Assembly (NCBI RefSeq): GCF_002453355.1
Contig: NZ_DKGQ01000057.1
Span: 31,351 to 95,350, forward strand
DNA from: Psychrobacter sp. UBA6766
GTDB taxonomy: Bacteria; Pseudomonadota; Gammaproteobacteria; Pseudomonadales; Moraxellaceae
Length of the DNA: 64,000 nucleotides
Direction of reading: 5' to 3'
The stretch's first letter is position 1, and each line of letters opens with the position of its first letter. Shown here piece after piece: positions 1-7,884 of the stretch. Under the pieces are notes generated by a model. That model was not told the DNA's origin, ran no database searches, and worked only from the letters and a program-made list of their open reading frames with translations. Both the position numbers and the translations under genes were made by a program.

Positions 1-441
1 TTGCCGCCCGACTATCTGCCATTACCCGCTAGCCTTGAAATACCGCAATTTATTTATCATGTGCAAAGGTTACATCTGACTAAGACTCGGGCAAAAGAAT
101 CCAAAAGTTTCGGTTCGGTCGGGGCGCTTACCGATAAATGTGGTGATTATAGTGCCGATGAAATCACGCGTATGAGCGCCGTATTTGACAACGACGATGA
201 GGCGCGATTGGTGGCGCATCGTGAATTTATTGATTTGCGTGCGTATGTATTTTGCCGTGATAGCAAGGGCGAGATGCTAGAGCCTGAGCGCGTACGCTTT
301 TATCGAACGGGGCTTATCGTTCATGCTCTACCTGATTTTAAAATCGTCGACAGTCGTCAGACCCCTCGGAAACGCCGTAACGATGCTTATAGTAATCCCC
401 TAGCAGATAATGGCATTTGGAAAATTTATCGTAAAAAATAA
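1..441 (+). CDS. Unknown protein, 5' end cut by window edge
   Basis: The reading frame is open from the first base and ends with TAA at 439-441. The TTG at position 1 is probably internal, so at least 146 C-terminal residues are seen. The sequence is polar and soluble-looking, with no membrane segment, a charged middle (DNDDEARLVAHREF) and a basic tail ending IWKIYRKK. I recognise no family. It is co-directional with the antiporter gene that follows after 72 bp and may share its transcript. It is probably real, because the frame is long, has normal codon use and ends just before a well-placed downstream gene. Function is unknown. Confidence 0.6.
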   Translation: MPPDYLPLPASLEIPQFIYHVQRLHLTKTRAKESKSFGSVGALTDKCGDYSADEITRMSAVFDNDDEARLVAHREFIDLRAYVFCRDSKGEMLEPERVRFYRTGLIVHALPDFKIVDSRQTPRKRRNDAYSNPLADNGIWKIYRKK

Positions 442-513
442 ATTGTGCTAGATTTTTAATTGTTGCCGCAGATGTTGTACTGCTTATTTTATCGTTACTG
501 CTAAGGATTCCAG

Positions 514-2400
514 ATGCTCGCTGCCGCCATCGGCTCACCAAACTTAATGTTACAAGCTACAATTTTCTTGGGAGCAGCGCTGCTGTTCGTACCACTTGGT
601 AAGCGCTTGGGTATTGCGACGGTGTTAGGGTATTTGATTACTGGTCTGATTTTGGGTCCCAGTGGTTTAGATGTTGCAGGTGACGCGGAGAGCTTATTAC
701 ATTTCTCCGAGTTTGGTGTGGTCATGCTGCTGTTTATCATCGGGCTTGAGCTGCAGCCCTCGCGCCTATGGGCGCTACGGCGTTCGATATTTGTCCTCGG
801 TGGTTTACAAGTCGGTCTGACCGGCACGCTATTAATGTGGCTGTTACATCAGTTTTTTGTTTTGCCGCTTGATACTGCTTTTATCGTTGGTTTTGGTCTT
901 GCGCTGTCATCAACTGCGTTTGTGCTGCAAGTCCTAACGGAAAAACAGCAGCTTTCTAGTACCCATGGCCGCGAAGCCTTTACGATTTTATTATTCCAAG
1001 ATATCGCTGTTATTCCTTTGTTAGCGGTCATTCCATTCTTATCAGGGGTGCGCGAACAGAGCTACGATTTGATTTATTTTGGTAAGGTTTTTGCGGTTTT
1101 TGCCGGACTTATTTTTGCTAGCCGTTATATCATTCGACCTTTCTTTAAATTTGTGGCGTCGAGTGGGGCGTCAGAATTACTAACCGCCGTCGCCCTATTT
1201 ATCGTCATGGGCGTCTCTATTTTGATGGGGCAAATTGGTCTATCGATGGCATTAGGCGCGTTTTTAACCGGGGTCTTATTAGCAGATTCTGAATATCGCC
1301 ATGAACTAGAAGCAAGTATCGAGCCTTTTAAAGGGCTACTGTTGGGGCTGTTTTTTATGTCGGTCGGTATGCTAACCGATGTCAAACTCATTTTGGCAAA
1401 ACCCGTCTTTATTATCGGCTGCGCCATGGCGTTAATGTTTATTAAATTTGCCGTCATTACCGCCATTGCAAAAGTAACAGGCAATCGCTGGCCGACCAGT
1501 ATTCGCTTGGGCGTTACTCTCGCCCAAGGCGGTGAATTTGCCTTTGTGTTATTCAGTGTGGCAACAGCGCAGAACGTCTTACGCCCTGAGCTTGCTAATA
1601 CTCTAAACCTTATCGTCACCATTTCTATGGCCCTGACGCCGTTAGCCTTTTTATTGTTAGAAAAAATCGGTGAGCCACTCTTTGCTAAAAGCAAACCGAG
1701 CCGCGAGTATGATGCGATTCCGGACGATGAGCATCGGGTGATTATTGCTGGTTTTGGACGCGTTGGTCAAATTATTGGCCGGGTGCTTCGTATGCATAAC
1801 ATCGAATTCACGGCGATTGAGCGCTCGGCAAATCGTGTCGATTTTGTGCGTAAGTTCGGTAACCAAGTCTATTATGGCGATCCAAAAAATCCTGAGATAT
1901 TACGCGCCGCTGGTATCAAAAAAGCACGCGTCTTTATTCTCGCCATTGATGATGTTGAGCGTTCCATTACCACCGCTCAATATTTGCGCAAAAATTATCC
2001 TGATATGATTGTCTTGGCGCGCGCGCGTGACCGCCAGCATTATTACCGTTTACGTGAAGTGGGCGTACGCCATATTTGGCGTGAGACCTATTTATCATCT
2101 TTAGATATGTCGCGAGAATCGCTACAGCTACTCGGAATCTCACCAGAAAAAGCACGCGAAACCGTTCAAACTTTTCGTGATTACGACGATGATTTAATTG
2201 AACGCCAGCAAGCGATTTATGACGATGAAGCCAGTATGATTGAGTCGGCACAATCAGCCATTGCGGAGCTTGAGAGTTTATTTGACGAAGACATCGATAA
2301 AGCGCGTAAAATGGATTTGACCGATTTTTACGACGCGCTAAAGAGCCAAGCGCTTCCCATCGATGAAAAAGACGATTTGACTGCCGATTCTAAAAATTAA
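514..2400 (+). CDS. Kef-type monovalent cation:proton antiporter (CPA2) with TrkA-N domain
   Basis: Predicted inner-membrane K+(Na+)/H+ antiporter of the CPA2 family, 628 aa. Residues 1-385 hold about a dozen hydrophobic segments with family signatures: FQDIAVIPLL near 161, a GAFLTGVLLADSEYRHE stretch near 248, and LAQGGEFAF near 337. From about 408 a TrkA-N (RCK) domain begins with a Rossmann loop GFGRVG (413-418), which binds NAD(H) and gates transport in this family. The charged C-terminal tail has a predicted helical region. The ATG at 514 follows AAGGA by about 7 nt. E. coli KefB/KefC are about 600-620 aa, so the length fits. No KefF/KefG ancillary oxidoreductase gene is adjacent, so whether it is glutathione-gated cannot be told. 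Confidence 0.9.
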   Translation: MLAAAIGSPNLMLQATIFLGAALLFVPLGKRLGIATVLGYLITGLILGPSGLDVAGDAESLLHFSEFGVVMLLFIIGLELQPSRLWALRRSIFVLGGLQVGLTGTLLMWLLHQFFVLPLDTAFIVGFGLALSSTAFVLQVLTEKQQLSSTHGREAFTILLFQDIAVIPLLAVIPFLSGVREQSYDLIYFGKVFAVFAGLIFASRYIIRPFFKFVASSGASELLTAVALFIVMGVSILMGQIGLSMALGAFLTGVLLADSEYRHELEASIEPFKGLLLGLFFMSVGMLTDVKLILAKPVFIIGCAMALMFIKFAVITAIAKVTGNRWPTSIRLGVTLAQGGEFAFVLFSVATAQNVLRPELANTLNLIVTISMALTPLAFLLLEKIGEPLFAKSKPSREYDAIPDDEHRVIIAGFGRVGQIIGRVLRMHNIEFTAIERSANRVDFVRKFGNQVYYGDPKNPEILRAAGIKKARVFILAIDDVERSITTAQYLRKNYPDMIVLARARDRQHYYRLREVGVRHIWRETYLSSLDMSRESLQLLGISPEKARETVQTFRDYDDDLIERQQAIYDDEASMIESAQSAIAELESLFDEDIDKARKMDLTDFYDALKSQALPIDEKDDLTADSKN

Positions 2401-2435
2401 CTGCGATCATTCTTTTATTGCTAATGAATCGTCAC

Positions 2436-3365
2436 TTAGTCATCACTACAGCTTTTGGGGGCTTGCCTTTTATTTAGCGAGGTCATACAACTCCAATCAT
2501 CGCTGTCAGGAACATGATAAAAAACCAGCGTTTGCTCATTTAAATAACGCAATGGAAATTTAACGTTTTGAATGGTAGCAATCACCGCGCAATCGGTGTC
2601 TGTCACGCCAGCGGCTTCGGTGTCGATGTCGATATTTACTTGCTCTGTTCCCATGTTTAAAGGAAGATTGATGGGGCATTGCCCTGTTTGCCGATAGGTC
2701 AGTGCCACACGATTTTGCGCCGTTTTAGCCGTATCGTAGGCATCAAATAAGACTTCATTTTCTTTTGGCTTGGCGACAATTGGTAAAAATTGCACCTTTA
2801 TCACCATTAAGGCAAAGGCGAAAAACCCAAAGCCTAAAGCCAAACCAAATAAACTGACCCCACCTTCCTTTTTCAAATGTGCTTTTTGCGCGGCCTCATC
2901 GCGTGGATAATCATTGACAGCATCAGCTATCTCGCGCCGTGCCATTCGGTAATAATAAGCGTCCGTCCAGCGTGCAACCATAAACGACCAAAACAGCCAA
3001 ATCAGCACTGCGATCGTGATACGAATGCCCATTTGATAAGCATCGGCAATATAAGGCATCCCTATAAACTCAAACGCTACCAATACCAGCGCTACATTCA
3101 GCTGGATAAAGGACCAGCCTGCGACACTATATACAATCGCATCCATGTAGCGCTTACGATACAACAGCCAAGGAAAGGTCATAAAAAACGCCGCCCAGTG
3201 CCATTTTGGTGACAGGAAGCCTTGCTCATCAAACTCCTTAAAGCGTTTAAGATAATAGCGCTGGCTACGCTGACTAATAAACCATTTATCCAATTGTTCA
3301 CGTTTGGCAGCAGTCAGTTGGTCTTGATAAAAAGGGGGCGGCGAATCCGTCTCGATAAATAACAT
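2436..3365 (-). CDS. DUF2628-type membrane protein with pilin-like extracytoplasmic C-terminus
   Basis: 309 aa, function unknown. The N-terminal 60 residues are cytoplasmic and charged. Residues 57-130 contain three hydrophobic segments separated by a short basic loop (YRKRYMDA), typical of DUF2628 proteins. A further membrane segment lies near residue 175-195. The remaining about 115 residues look like an exported domain with Cys pairs (GQCPINLP, DTDCAVIA, WSCMTS, KSCSDD). They resemble a minor-pilin fold (DTAKTAQNRVALTYRQTGQCP) and may form disulfides. It is convergent with the upstream antiporter gene (35 bp apart, no obvious terminator) and divergent from trmB. Family assignment comes from memory of the N-terminal pattern; the pilin-like reading is inference. 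Confidence 0.65.
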   Translation of the reverse strand: MLFIETDSPPPFYQDQLTAAKREQLDKWFISQRSQRYYLKRFKEFDEQGFLSPKWHWAAFFMTFPWLLYRKRYMDAIVYSVAGWSFIQLNVALVLVAFEFIGMPYIADAYQMGIRITIAVLIWLFWSFMVARWTDAYYYRMARREIADAVNDYPRDEAAQKAHLKKEGGVSLFGLALGFGFFAFALMVIKVQFLPIVAKPKENEVLFDAYDTAKTAQNRVALTYRQTGQCPINLPLNMGTEQVNIDIDTEAAGVTDTDCAVIATIQNVKFPLRYLNEQTLVFYHVPDSDDWSCMTSLNKRQAPKSCSDD

Positions 3366-3698
3366 GATGATAAGCCTTACTTATTATTAAGCATAAATGT
3401 TAAGCATAAAGGTAACGCAATGATTCTTAGGAAACGTTTCTTATTAAATGATTCTTTTTAAATAATGCTTATTATATGATAACGCCAAAAGCCACCTGTA
3501 GAAAACCCAAATATATATGACATCTGTATATCGAAAAAATAGATGGATAATCTTGTATTTTATGAAAAAACCATAGGAATACATGAAATACGTGAAATAA
3601 ACCGCAAACTGGCTAAAATTGGATTGTGCGTTCACAGGCGTCACGATTTCACTTATAATAAAACAACTTTACCTACCTAATTAAGCCTTGTTAATCCT
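3366..3698. other. Intergenic region between DUF2628 gene and trmB
   Basis: This is an AT-rich divergent spacer of 333 bp. The right end holds a good sigma-70 promoter for trmB (listed separately). The short minus-strand open frame at about 3444-3644 is very rich in Tyr/Phe/Ile and has no ribosome binding site, so I do not regard it as a gene. Confidence 0.6.
3631..3659 (+). promoter_or_regulatory. sigma-70 promoter of trmB
   Basis: TTCACA at 3631-3636 and a consensus TATAAT at 3654-3659 are separated by exactly 17 bp. The trmB ATG lies 40 bp downstream of the -10 element. Seen directly; promoter activity is inferred. Confidence 0.65.
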
Positions 3699-4499
3699 AT
3701 GAGTCAACATTCTGATATTAATCCCAACATCGATGCTACCCAAAGTGACGTTGAGCAACGTCGCGATGATCAAACAACCGCCGACGACAGCAAACATATT
3801 CGTATTGTTAACACCTTTATGAAACGCCGAACGCACATGAATAAAAATGCCGAGCTGGCACTGACTGCGCCAGAGTTTGCACACTACTTGGTTAATAACA
3901 GTTTCGGGGATGGCAATCTCGACGGCATTAATGATTTACGCGCCTTATTCGCAGATAGCCCTAATGGCAGTGAAGCGCCACTTACCTTAGAGATTGGTTT
4001 TGGACTGGGTGATTCTTTTATCGAGATGGCAGCTGCTGAGCCTACGCGAAACTTTGTTGGCGTCGAAGTCCATGAGCCAGGTATTGGCAAATGCGCTTAT
4101 ATGGCAGGGACGCAGGCGCTAACCAACGTTAAAATTATCAACGGTGATGCCATTCAATTGCTAAAACAGCTTCCGGAAAATCATATCAACCGCATCCAGC
4201 TTTATTTCCCTGACCCATGGCAAAAAAAGCGCCATTACAAGCGCCGTTTTGTTAGCCCTGAACGAATGGCAATTGTCACGCGCAGCTTAAAACAAGGCGG
4301 CTGGTTCCACACAGCGACTGACTGGGAGCATTATGCTTTTTGGATGGTTGAAGTGTTAGATAGTTTTGCCGGTCTTACCAATCAAGCTGGCGCCGGAAAC
4401 TTCATGGACCGTCCTGACTTTCGTCCAATGACGAAATTCGAGCGCCGCGGTTTAGAGCGTGGTCATGGTGTTTGGGATTTAATCTATATCAAAGACTAA
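3699..4499 (+). CDS. trmB: tRNA (guanosine(46)-N7)-methyltransferase
   Basis: SAM-dependent enzyme that makes m7G46 in the variable loop of tRNAs, 266 aa. The SAM-binding motif LEIGFGLGDSFIEMA lies near residue 98 and is followed by GVEVHEPGIG. The family hallmark FPDPWQKKRHYKRRF is near residue 169, and the C-terminal TDWEHYA and TKFERRGL motifs are present. About 45 N-terminal residues are polar and probably disordered, longer than in E. coli TrmB (239 aa). It is transcribed alone from the promoter at 3631 and ends at a strong terminator at 4536. Confidence 0.95.
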   Translation: MSQHSDINPNIDATQSDVEQRRDDQTTADDSKHIRIVNTFMKRRTHMNKNAELALTAPEFAHYLVNNSFGDGNLDGINDLRALFADSPNGSEAPLTLEIGFGLGDSFIEMAAAEPTRNFVGVEVHEPGIGKCAYMAGTQALTNVKIINGDAIQLLKQLPENHINRIQLYFPDPWQKKRHYKRRFVSPERMAIVTRSLKQGGWFHTATDWEHYAFWMVEVLDSFAGLTNQAGAGNFMDRPDFRPMTKFERRGLERGHGVWDLIYIKD

Positions 4500-4535
4500 G
4501 CCCGACAGCTTTACCCTAGCATTTCTGCAAGACAA

Positions 4536-4573
4536 CGGCTAAGATACTTATAAGGTTCTTAGCTGTTTTTTTT
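4536..4573 (+). terminator. Rho-independent terminator after trmB
   Basis: A 9-bp stem (CGGCTAAGA at 4536-4544 with TCTTAGCTG at 4557-4565, one G-U pair) is followed directly by eight T residues. It lies 36 bp after the trmB stop. Confidence 0.8.
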
Positions 4574-4832
4574 GCCATTCATATTTCCAATCTTGGCTTA
4601 TCTCTTGACATACAAGCCTTTGCATGTTGCATCTGCTACTTTAAAAAACCTATCCCTTTTTGTACTTTATCTATGGCCAAAAGCATGTGTGAAACGTAGG
4701 CGTTACAAAGAAATTTTTTCGTTAAATTTAAAGTTGCAAAAATAGAAATAACCCCTATCTAGCATTTATCTTATCTTTCTCGTCTGCGCAAACATTGATA
4801 GTATAAGGGTTTCGTGAGTTCTCCCCATAAGC

Positions 4833-4853
4833 TGTGGATAACCCTGTGTATAA
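4833..4853 (-). promoter_or_regulatory. Pair of consensus DnaA boxes
   Basis: Read on the minus strand, 4845-4853 is TTATACACA and 4833-4841 is TTATCCACA. Both match the DnaA consensus TTATNCACA exactly. They lie in the same orientation with only 3 bp between them. Seen directly; DnaA binding is inferred. Confidence 0.7.
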
Positions 4854-5050
4854 GTCGCTACTTGACAAGTATTTTCCTAGATAGCTTAAAGGGTTAGGTA
4901 AAATCGTTCATTTTTTGTACAATTAAAAATTATTTAATAATCAATTACTTAGGTACTATTTAAAAGTAAAATAATATATTTTTAATTTTTCTAAAATTAA
5001 TTTAATCCCTGCGGATGTTTCACGAGCCCAAAATAAAAATATTTTTTTAT

Positions 5051-5059
5051 TGTGGACAA
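5051..5059 (-). promoter_or_regulatory. Near-consensus DnaA box
   Basis: The minus strand reads TTGTCCACA, one mismatch from the DnaA consensus, in the same orientation as the pair at 4833-4853. It sits just right of the AT-rich segment. Confidence 0.5.
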
Positions 5060-5204
5060 CTTGTAAAACTATTGACAAATGACTCTGTTGTGACGTTCAA
5101 AACCAAAGACCAGATTAAGCCTATTTTATGAAAATATGAGTAAAAAGCAGGCGACATTCACTGTCGTTTAGCCTCTGAGCCCGCTAAGTTTTAAGCTTGG
5201 TTTT

Positions 5205-5213
5205 TGTTATAAT
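5205..5213 (+). promoter_or_regulatory. Extended -10 promoter, probably for recA
   Basis: TG at 5205-5206, one base, then TATAAT at 5208-5213 forms a textbook extended -10 element. The -35 position (about 5185) is weak. It would give recA an untranslated leader of roughly 365 nt, which is long. A closer promoter cannot be excluded. Confidence 0.55.
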
Positions 5214-5359
5214 AGCCTTATCTAATCAACAGTGATATAAAGTAGGATACCTCAACAAGTGAGCGACAAATAAACCACAGCCATATTACGACAAATGCTC
5301 ATAAGCACTTGTGAACTTTATTTCGCTTTTATCATGATTTGATTTTACTGTATAGTAAG

Positions 5360-5378
5360 GTGATATGTTCGATATCAC
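5360..5378. promoter_or_regulatory. Perfect 7-bp inverted repeat in recA leader
   Basis: GTGATAT (5360-5366) and ATATCAC (5372-5378) flank a 5-bp spacer. It resembles an operator for a dimeric regulator or a small RNA hairpin. No LexA-type box (CTGT-N8-ACAG) is visible upstream of recA, consistent with Moraxellaceae that lack a canonical LexA. Confidence 0.4.
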
Positions 5379-5586
5379 TGTCTTAAACCTAATATAACCA
5401 TCCATCTTAAACTTGCCGAAAGTGTCGATTACTGATGATGAAAGTCGTGAGTCGTGCCACTGAGCAAGTCGTTATTTGCAAACAGTTTTAAACATATCGT
5501 TTTAGAAATCCAGCTCTAAGCATATGGTTTTAAATGATCAACACTCTTATCATTTTACATTTATTATTTATGACAAGGAGTCCTAT

Positions 5587-6645
5587 ATGGACGACAATAA
5601 AGCCAAAGCCCTTCAAGCGGCCCTAGGTCAAATTGAGAAACAGTTTGGTAAAAACACCATTATGCATCTCGGTGATGATTCAGCCACTCTTGACGCTGAT
5701 GTGGTATCCACAGGCTCATTAGGTTTAGATATTGCGCTTGGTATCGGTGGTCTGCCAAAAGGTCGTATCATTGAGATTTACGGTCCTGAAAGCTCTGGTA
5801 AAACCACCATGACCTTGCAAGCCATTGCCGAATGCCAAAAACAAGGCGGCGTCTGCGCCTTTATCGATGCAGAGCACGCGCTCGATCCTGTTTATGCTCG
5901 CAAACTTGGGGTCAATACAGACGATTTGCTCGTCTCACAACCAGATAATGGTGAGCAAGCGCTTGAGATTACCGATATGCTGGTGCGATCAGGAGCGGTC
6001 GATATGATTGTTATTGACTCAGTAGCGGCGCTGACTCCGCGTGCAGAAATCGAAGGTGAAATGGGCGACTCGCACATGGGTCTGCAAGCACGTTTGATGA
6101 GTCAGGCGCTTCGTAAAATCACGGGTAACGCCAAACGCTCGAACTGTATGGTGGTCTTTATTAACCAGATTCGTATGAAAATTGGCGTTATGTTTGGTAG
6201 CCCTGAGACCACGACGGGTGGTAATGCGCTAAAATTTTATGCTTCCGTACGTATGGATATTCGCCGTATCGGCGCGGTGAAAAATGGCGATGATATTATC
6301 GGTAACCAAACCCGTGTTAAAGTCATCAAAAACAAAATGGCGCCTCCATTCCGTCAAGCGGAGTTTGAAATCACTTATGGCGAAGGTACCAATCATCTAG
6401 CGGAAGTGATTGATTTAGGCGTTGAAATTGGCGCAGTCGGTAAAGCAGGTTCTTGGTACAGCTATGGCGATGAAAAAATCGGTCAAGGTAAAGCCAATTC
6501 GGTATTGTTCTTAAAAGAGAACCCTGCAATTGCAGAAGAAATCGAAGCCAAAATCCGTGTTGAAAAGCTCGGAGTAGTCGATCCTAACAAAACCTCAGAT
6601 GAGGAAGAGCCTGATCAAGACTTTGCTCCTGAGCCTATGCAATAG
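5587..6645 (+). CDS. recA: Recombinase A
   Basis: ATP-dependent strand-exchange protein for homologous recombination and the DNA damage response, 352 aa. The start ATG at 5587 is chosen because AAGGAG (5575-5580) precedes it by 6 nt and because the protein then begins MDDNKAKAL, as RecA proteins do; the frame stays open further upstream without family similarity. Walker A GPESSGKT is at 66-73, exactly where it is in E. coli RecA, followed by IDAEHALDP, the Walker B region VDMIVIDSVAAL and loop-2 residues around TTTGGNALKFYAS. The acidic C-terminal tail (SDEEEPDQDF) is normal. It is followed by recX after 27 bp, probably in one transcript. Confidence 0.98.
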   Translation: MDDNKAKALQAALGQIEKQFGKNTIMHLGDDSATLDADVVSTGSLGLDIALGIGGLPKGRIIEIYGPESSGKTTMTLQAIAECQKQGGVCAFIDAEHALDPVYARKLGVNTDDLLVSQPDNGEQALEITDMLVRSGAVDMIVIDSVAALTPRAEIEGEMGDSHMGLQARLMSQALRKITGNAKRSNCMVVFINQIRMKIGVMFGSPETTTGGNALKFYASVRMDIRRIGAVKNGDDIIGNQTRVKVIKNKMAPPFRQAEFEITYGEGTNHLAEVIDLGVEIGAVGKAGSWYSYGDEKIGQGKANSVLFLKENPAIAEEIEAKIRVEKLGVVDPNKTSDEEEPDQDFAPEPMQ

Positions 6646-6672
6646 TAGTCTTTTTGTAGAATATGATTTATT

Positions 6673-7812
6673 ATGAAAATTAAAACCTTAGCTGAAATAC
6701 TCGCTGAATCGGAAGCCGATTCAGCGAGTACTATTAATGCCAAATCCAAAAAAACCTCTAAGCCTTCTTATCATTCAAAATCTACTCAACATTCCTATAA
6801 AGATGAGTCCAAAAAACCCAGTAAAACGCGTAAACGCGCGACTTATGCAAAGAAAGAATCCCCTCTTTTACACGACGATGCGATAACAGATACAGAATCG
6901 ATTGAGTCATCCGCTTTTTATACCAAAAAACCTTCTGAAAGCAAAAAACGTCAAAAACGTTTTCACCCAGCGGCTAACTTTAGCCCTGAGCCTAACGACG
7001 TGCCTGCTTACCAGCCCCCAGAAGCACATGGCATCAAACAGCTGCTTGCCGAGGTTAAGCATCATATCCATGGTGATGAGAATAATAATGCTAATGATGT
7101 TAGCGCTGAGCAATATTCTAAAAGCTCGGAAAATATAGAAAATATATCTTCGATTGGTTCCAATAATGATAACGTTGATAGTGAATTAAACAATCAAGCC
7201 GACCGCCAGACCGATAACCTACCCGCCGCTCTTAAAGCCTATCTGCGCACGCCTGAACAACGACAAGCGGATATTGATGCTGTTAAAGTAGAAAGCCGGC
7301 TGCGCTGGTTGGCATTTTATTATTTATCACGCCGTGAATATGGCAAAGCTGAGCTCAAACAGAAACTTATCGACAAAGAACAAGACCTAGACAAAATCGA
7401 CGCCCTACTCGATGAGTTTGCCGAAAAAGGCTATCAAAGCGACTACCGCACCACACTTATGCTGATAAGAGAAAACATCCGCAAAGGTCGCGGTCGTGCT
7501 CGTATTAAGCAGGAGTTTTATCATAAAAAGCTCACCATACCCACTAATATTGATGAGCTGATTGACATGGCCAATACAGAATCTGAGGAGTTTAGTGAGT
7601 TTGTCGATGAGAGCGCGGATAATTTGGTTGATGGCGTCGATTGGTTAAAATTGGCCGTCACCGCCCGTACCAAAAAATACGGCGATGACATCCCGACTGA
7701 GCAAAAAGACAAAGCGAAGCAGCTGCGTTTTTTACAATATCGCGGCTTTAATACCGATGTCTGCTTTGCGGCATTAAATTATACTTTAGATACCTTGGAT
7801 GAGCGCTTTTAA
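6673..7812 (+). CDS. recX: RecX-family RecA regulator with long N-terminal extension
   Basis: RecX binds RecA filaments and inhibits strand exchange and coprotease activity. The RecX domain occupies about residues 205-379, with helical repeats beginning at RWLAFYYLSRREYGKAEL and including DEFAEKGYQSDYR and RGRARIKQEF. The first about 200 residues are low-complexity (Ser, Lys, Asn, Asp rich) and almost certainly disordered, so the protein is more than twice the usual 150-170 aa. The ATG at 6673 lacks a clear Shine-Dalgarno sequence, which suggests translation coupled to recA or a weakly translated gene. The terminus (LNYTLDTLDERF) fits RecX. The domain call is firm; the role of the extension is unknown. 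Confidence 0.85.
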   Translation: MKIKTLAEILAESEADSASTINAKSKKTSKPSYHSKSTQHSYKDESKKPSKTRKRATYAKKESPLLHDDAITDTESIESSAFYTKKPSESKKRQKRFHPAANFSPEPNDVPAYQPPEAHGIKQLLAEVKHHIHGDENNNANDVSAEQYSKSSENIENISSIGSNNDNVDSELNNQADRQTDNLPAALKAYLRTPEQRQADIDAVKVESRLRWLAFYYLSRREYGKAELKQKLIDKEQDLDKIDALLDEFAEKGYQSDYRTTLMLIRENIRKGRGRARIKQEFYHKKLTIPTNIDELIDMANTESEEFSEFVDESADNLVDGVDWLKLAVTARTKKYGDDIPTEQKDKAKQLRFLQYRGFNTDVCFAALNYTLDTLDERF

Positions 7813-7884
7813 TCAATCTGAACAATTGCGTCAATTATTAACCATATCGTATCGCCAATCGCTTTATTAATAATAACCAAGCAG

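Larger units (their letters stand above)
4500..5586. other. 1.1-kb non-coding region upstream of recA with DnaA-box cluster
   Basis: No open frame here looks coding. From left to right it contains the trmB terminator, two adjacent perfect DnaA boxes, about 110 bp of extremely AT-rich DNA (about 4900-5007), the 9-mer TGTTTCACG (a half match to the ParB site parS) at 5016-5024, a third near-consensus DnaA box, an extended -10 promoter and a perfect inverted repeat in the recA leader. The composition resembles a replication-origin unwinding region, but no dnaA or dnaN gene is adjacent, and gene orientation to the right (mostly minus strand) does not favour an origin. See findings. Confidence 0.6.

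Noticed and set aside
3444..3644. 66-codon minus-strand frame upstream of trmB
   Set aside because: Extreme Tyr/Phe/Ile composition and absence of a ribosome binding site fit AT-rich spacer, and the trmB promoter lies beside it.
4500..5586. Chromosomal replication origin in the trmB-recA spacer
   Set aside because: DnaA boxes and AT-rich DNA are there, but dnaA, dnaN, rpmH and gyrB are not adjacent, and the genes to the right are mostly on the minus strand. Kept as a finding, not called as oriC.
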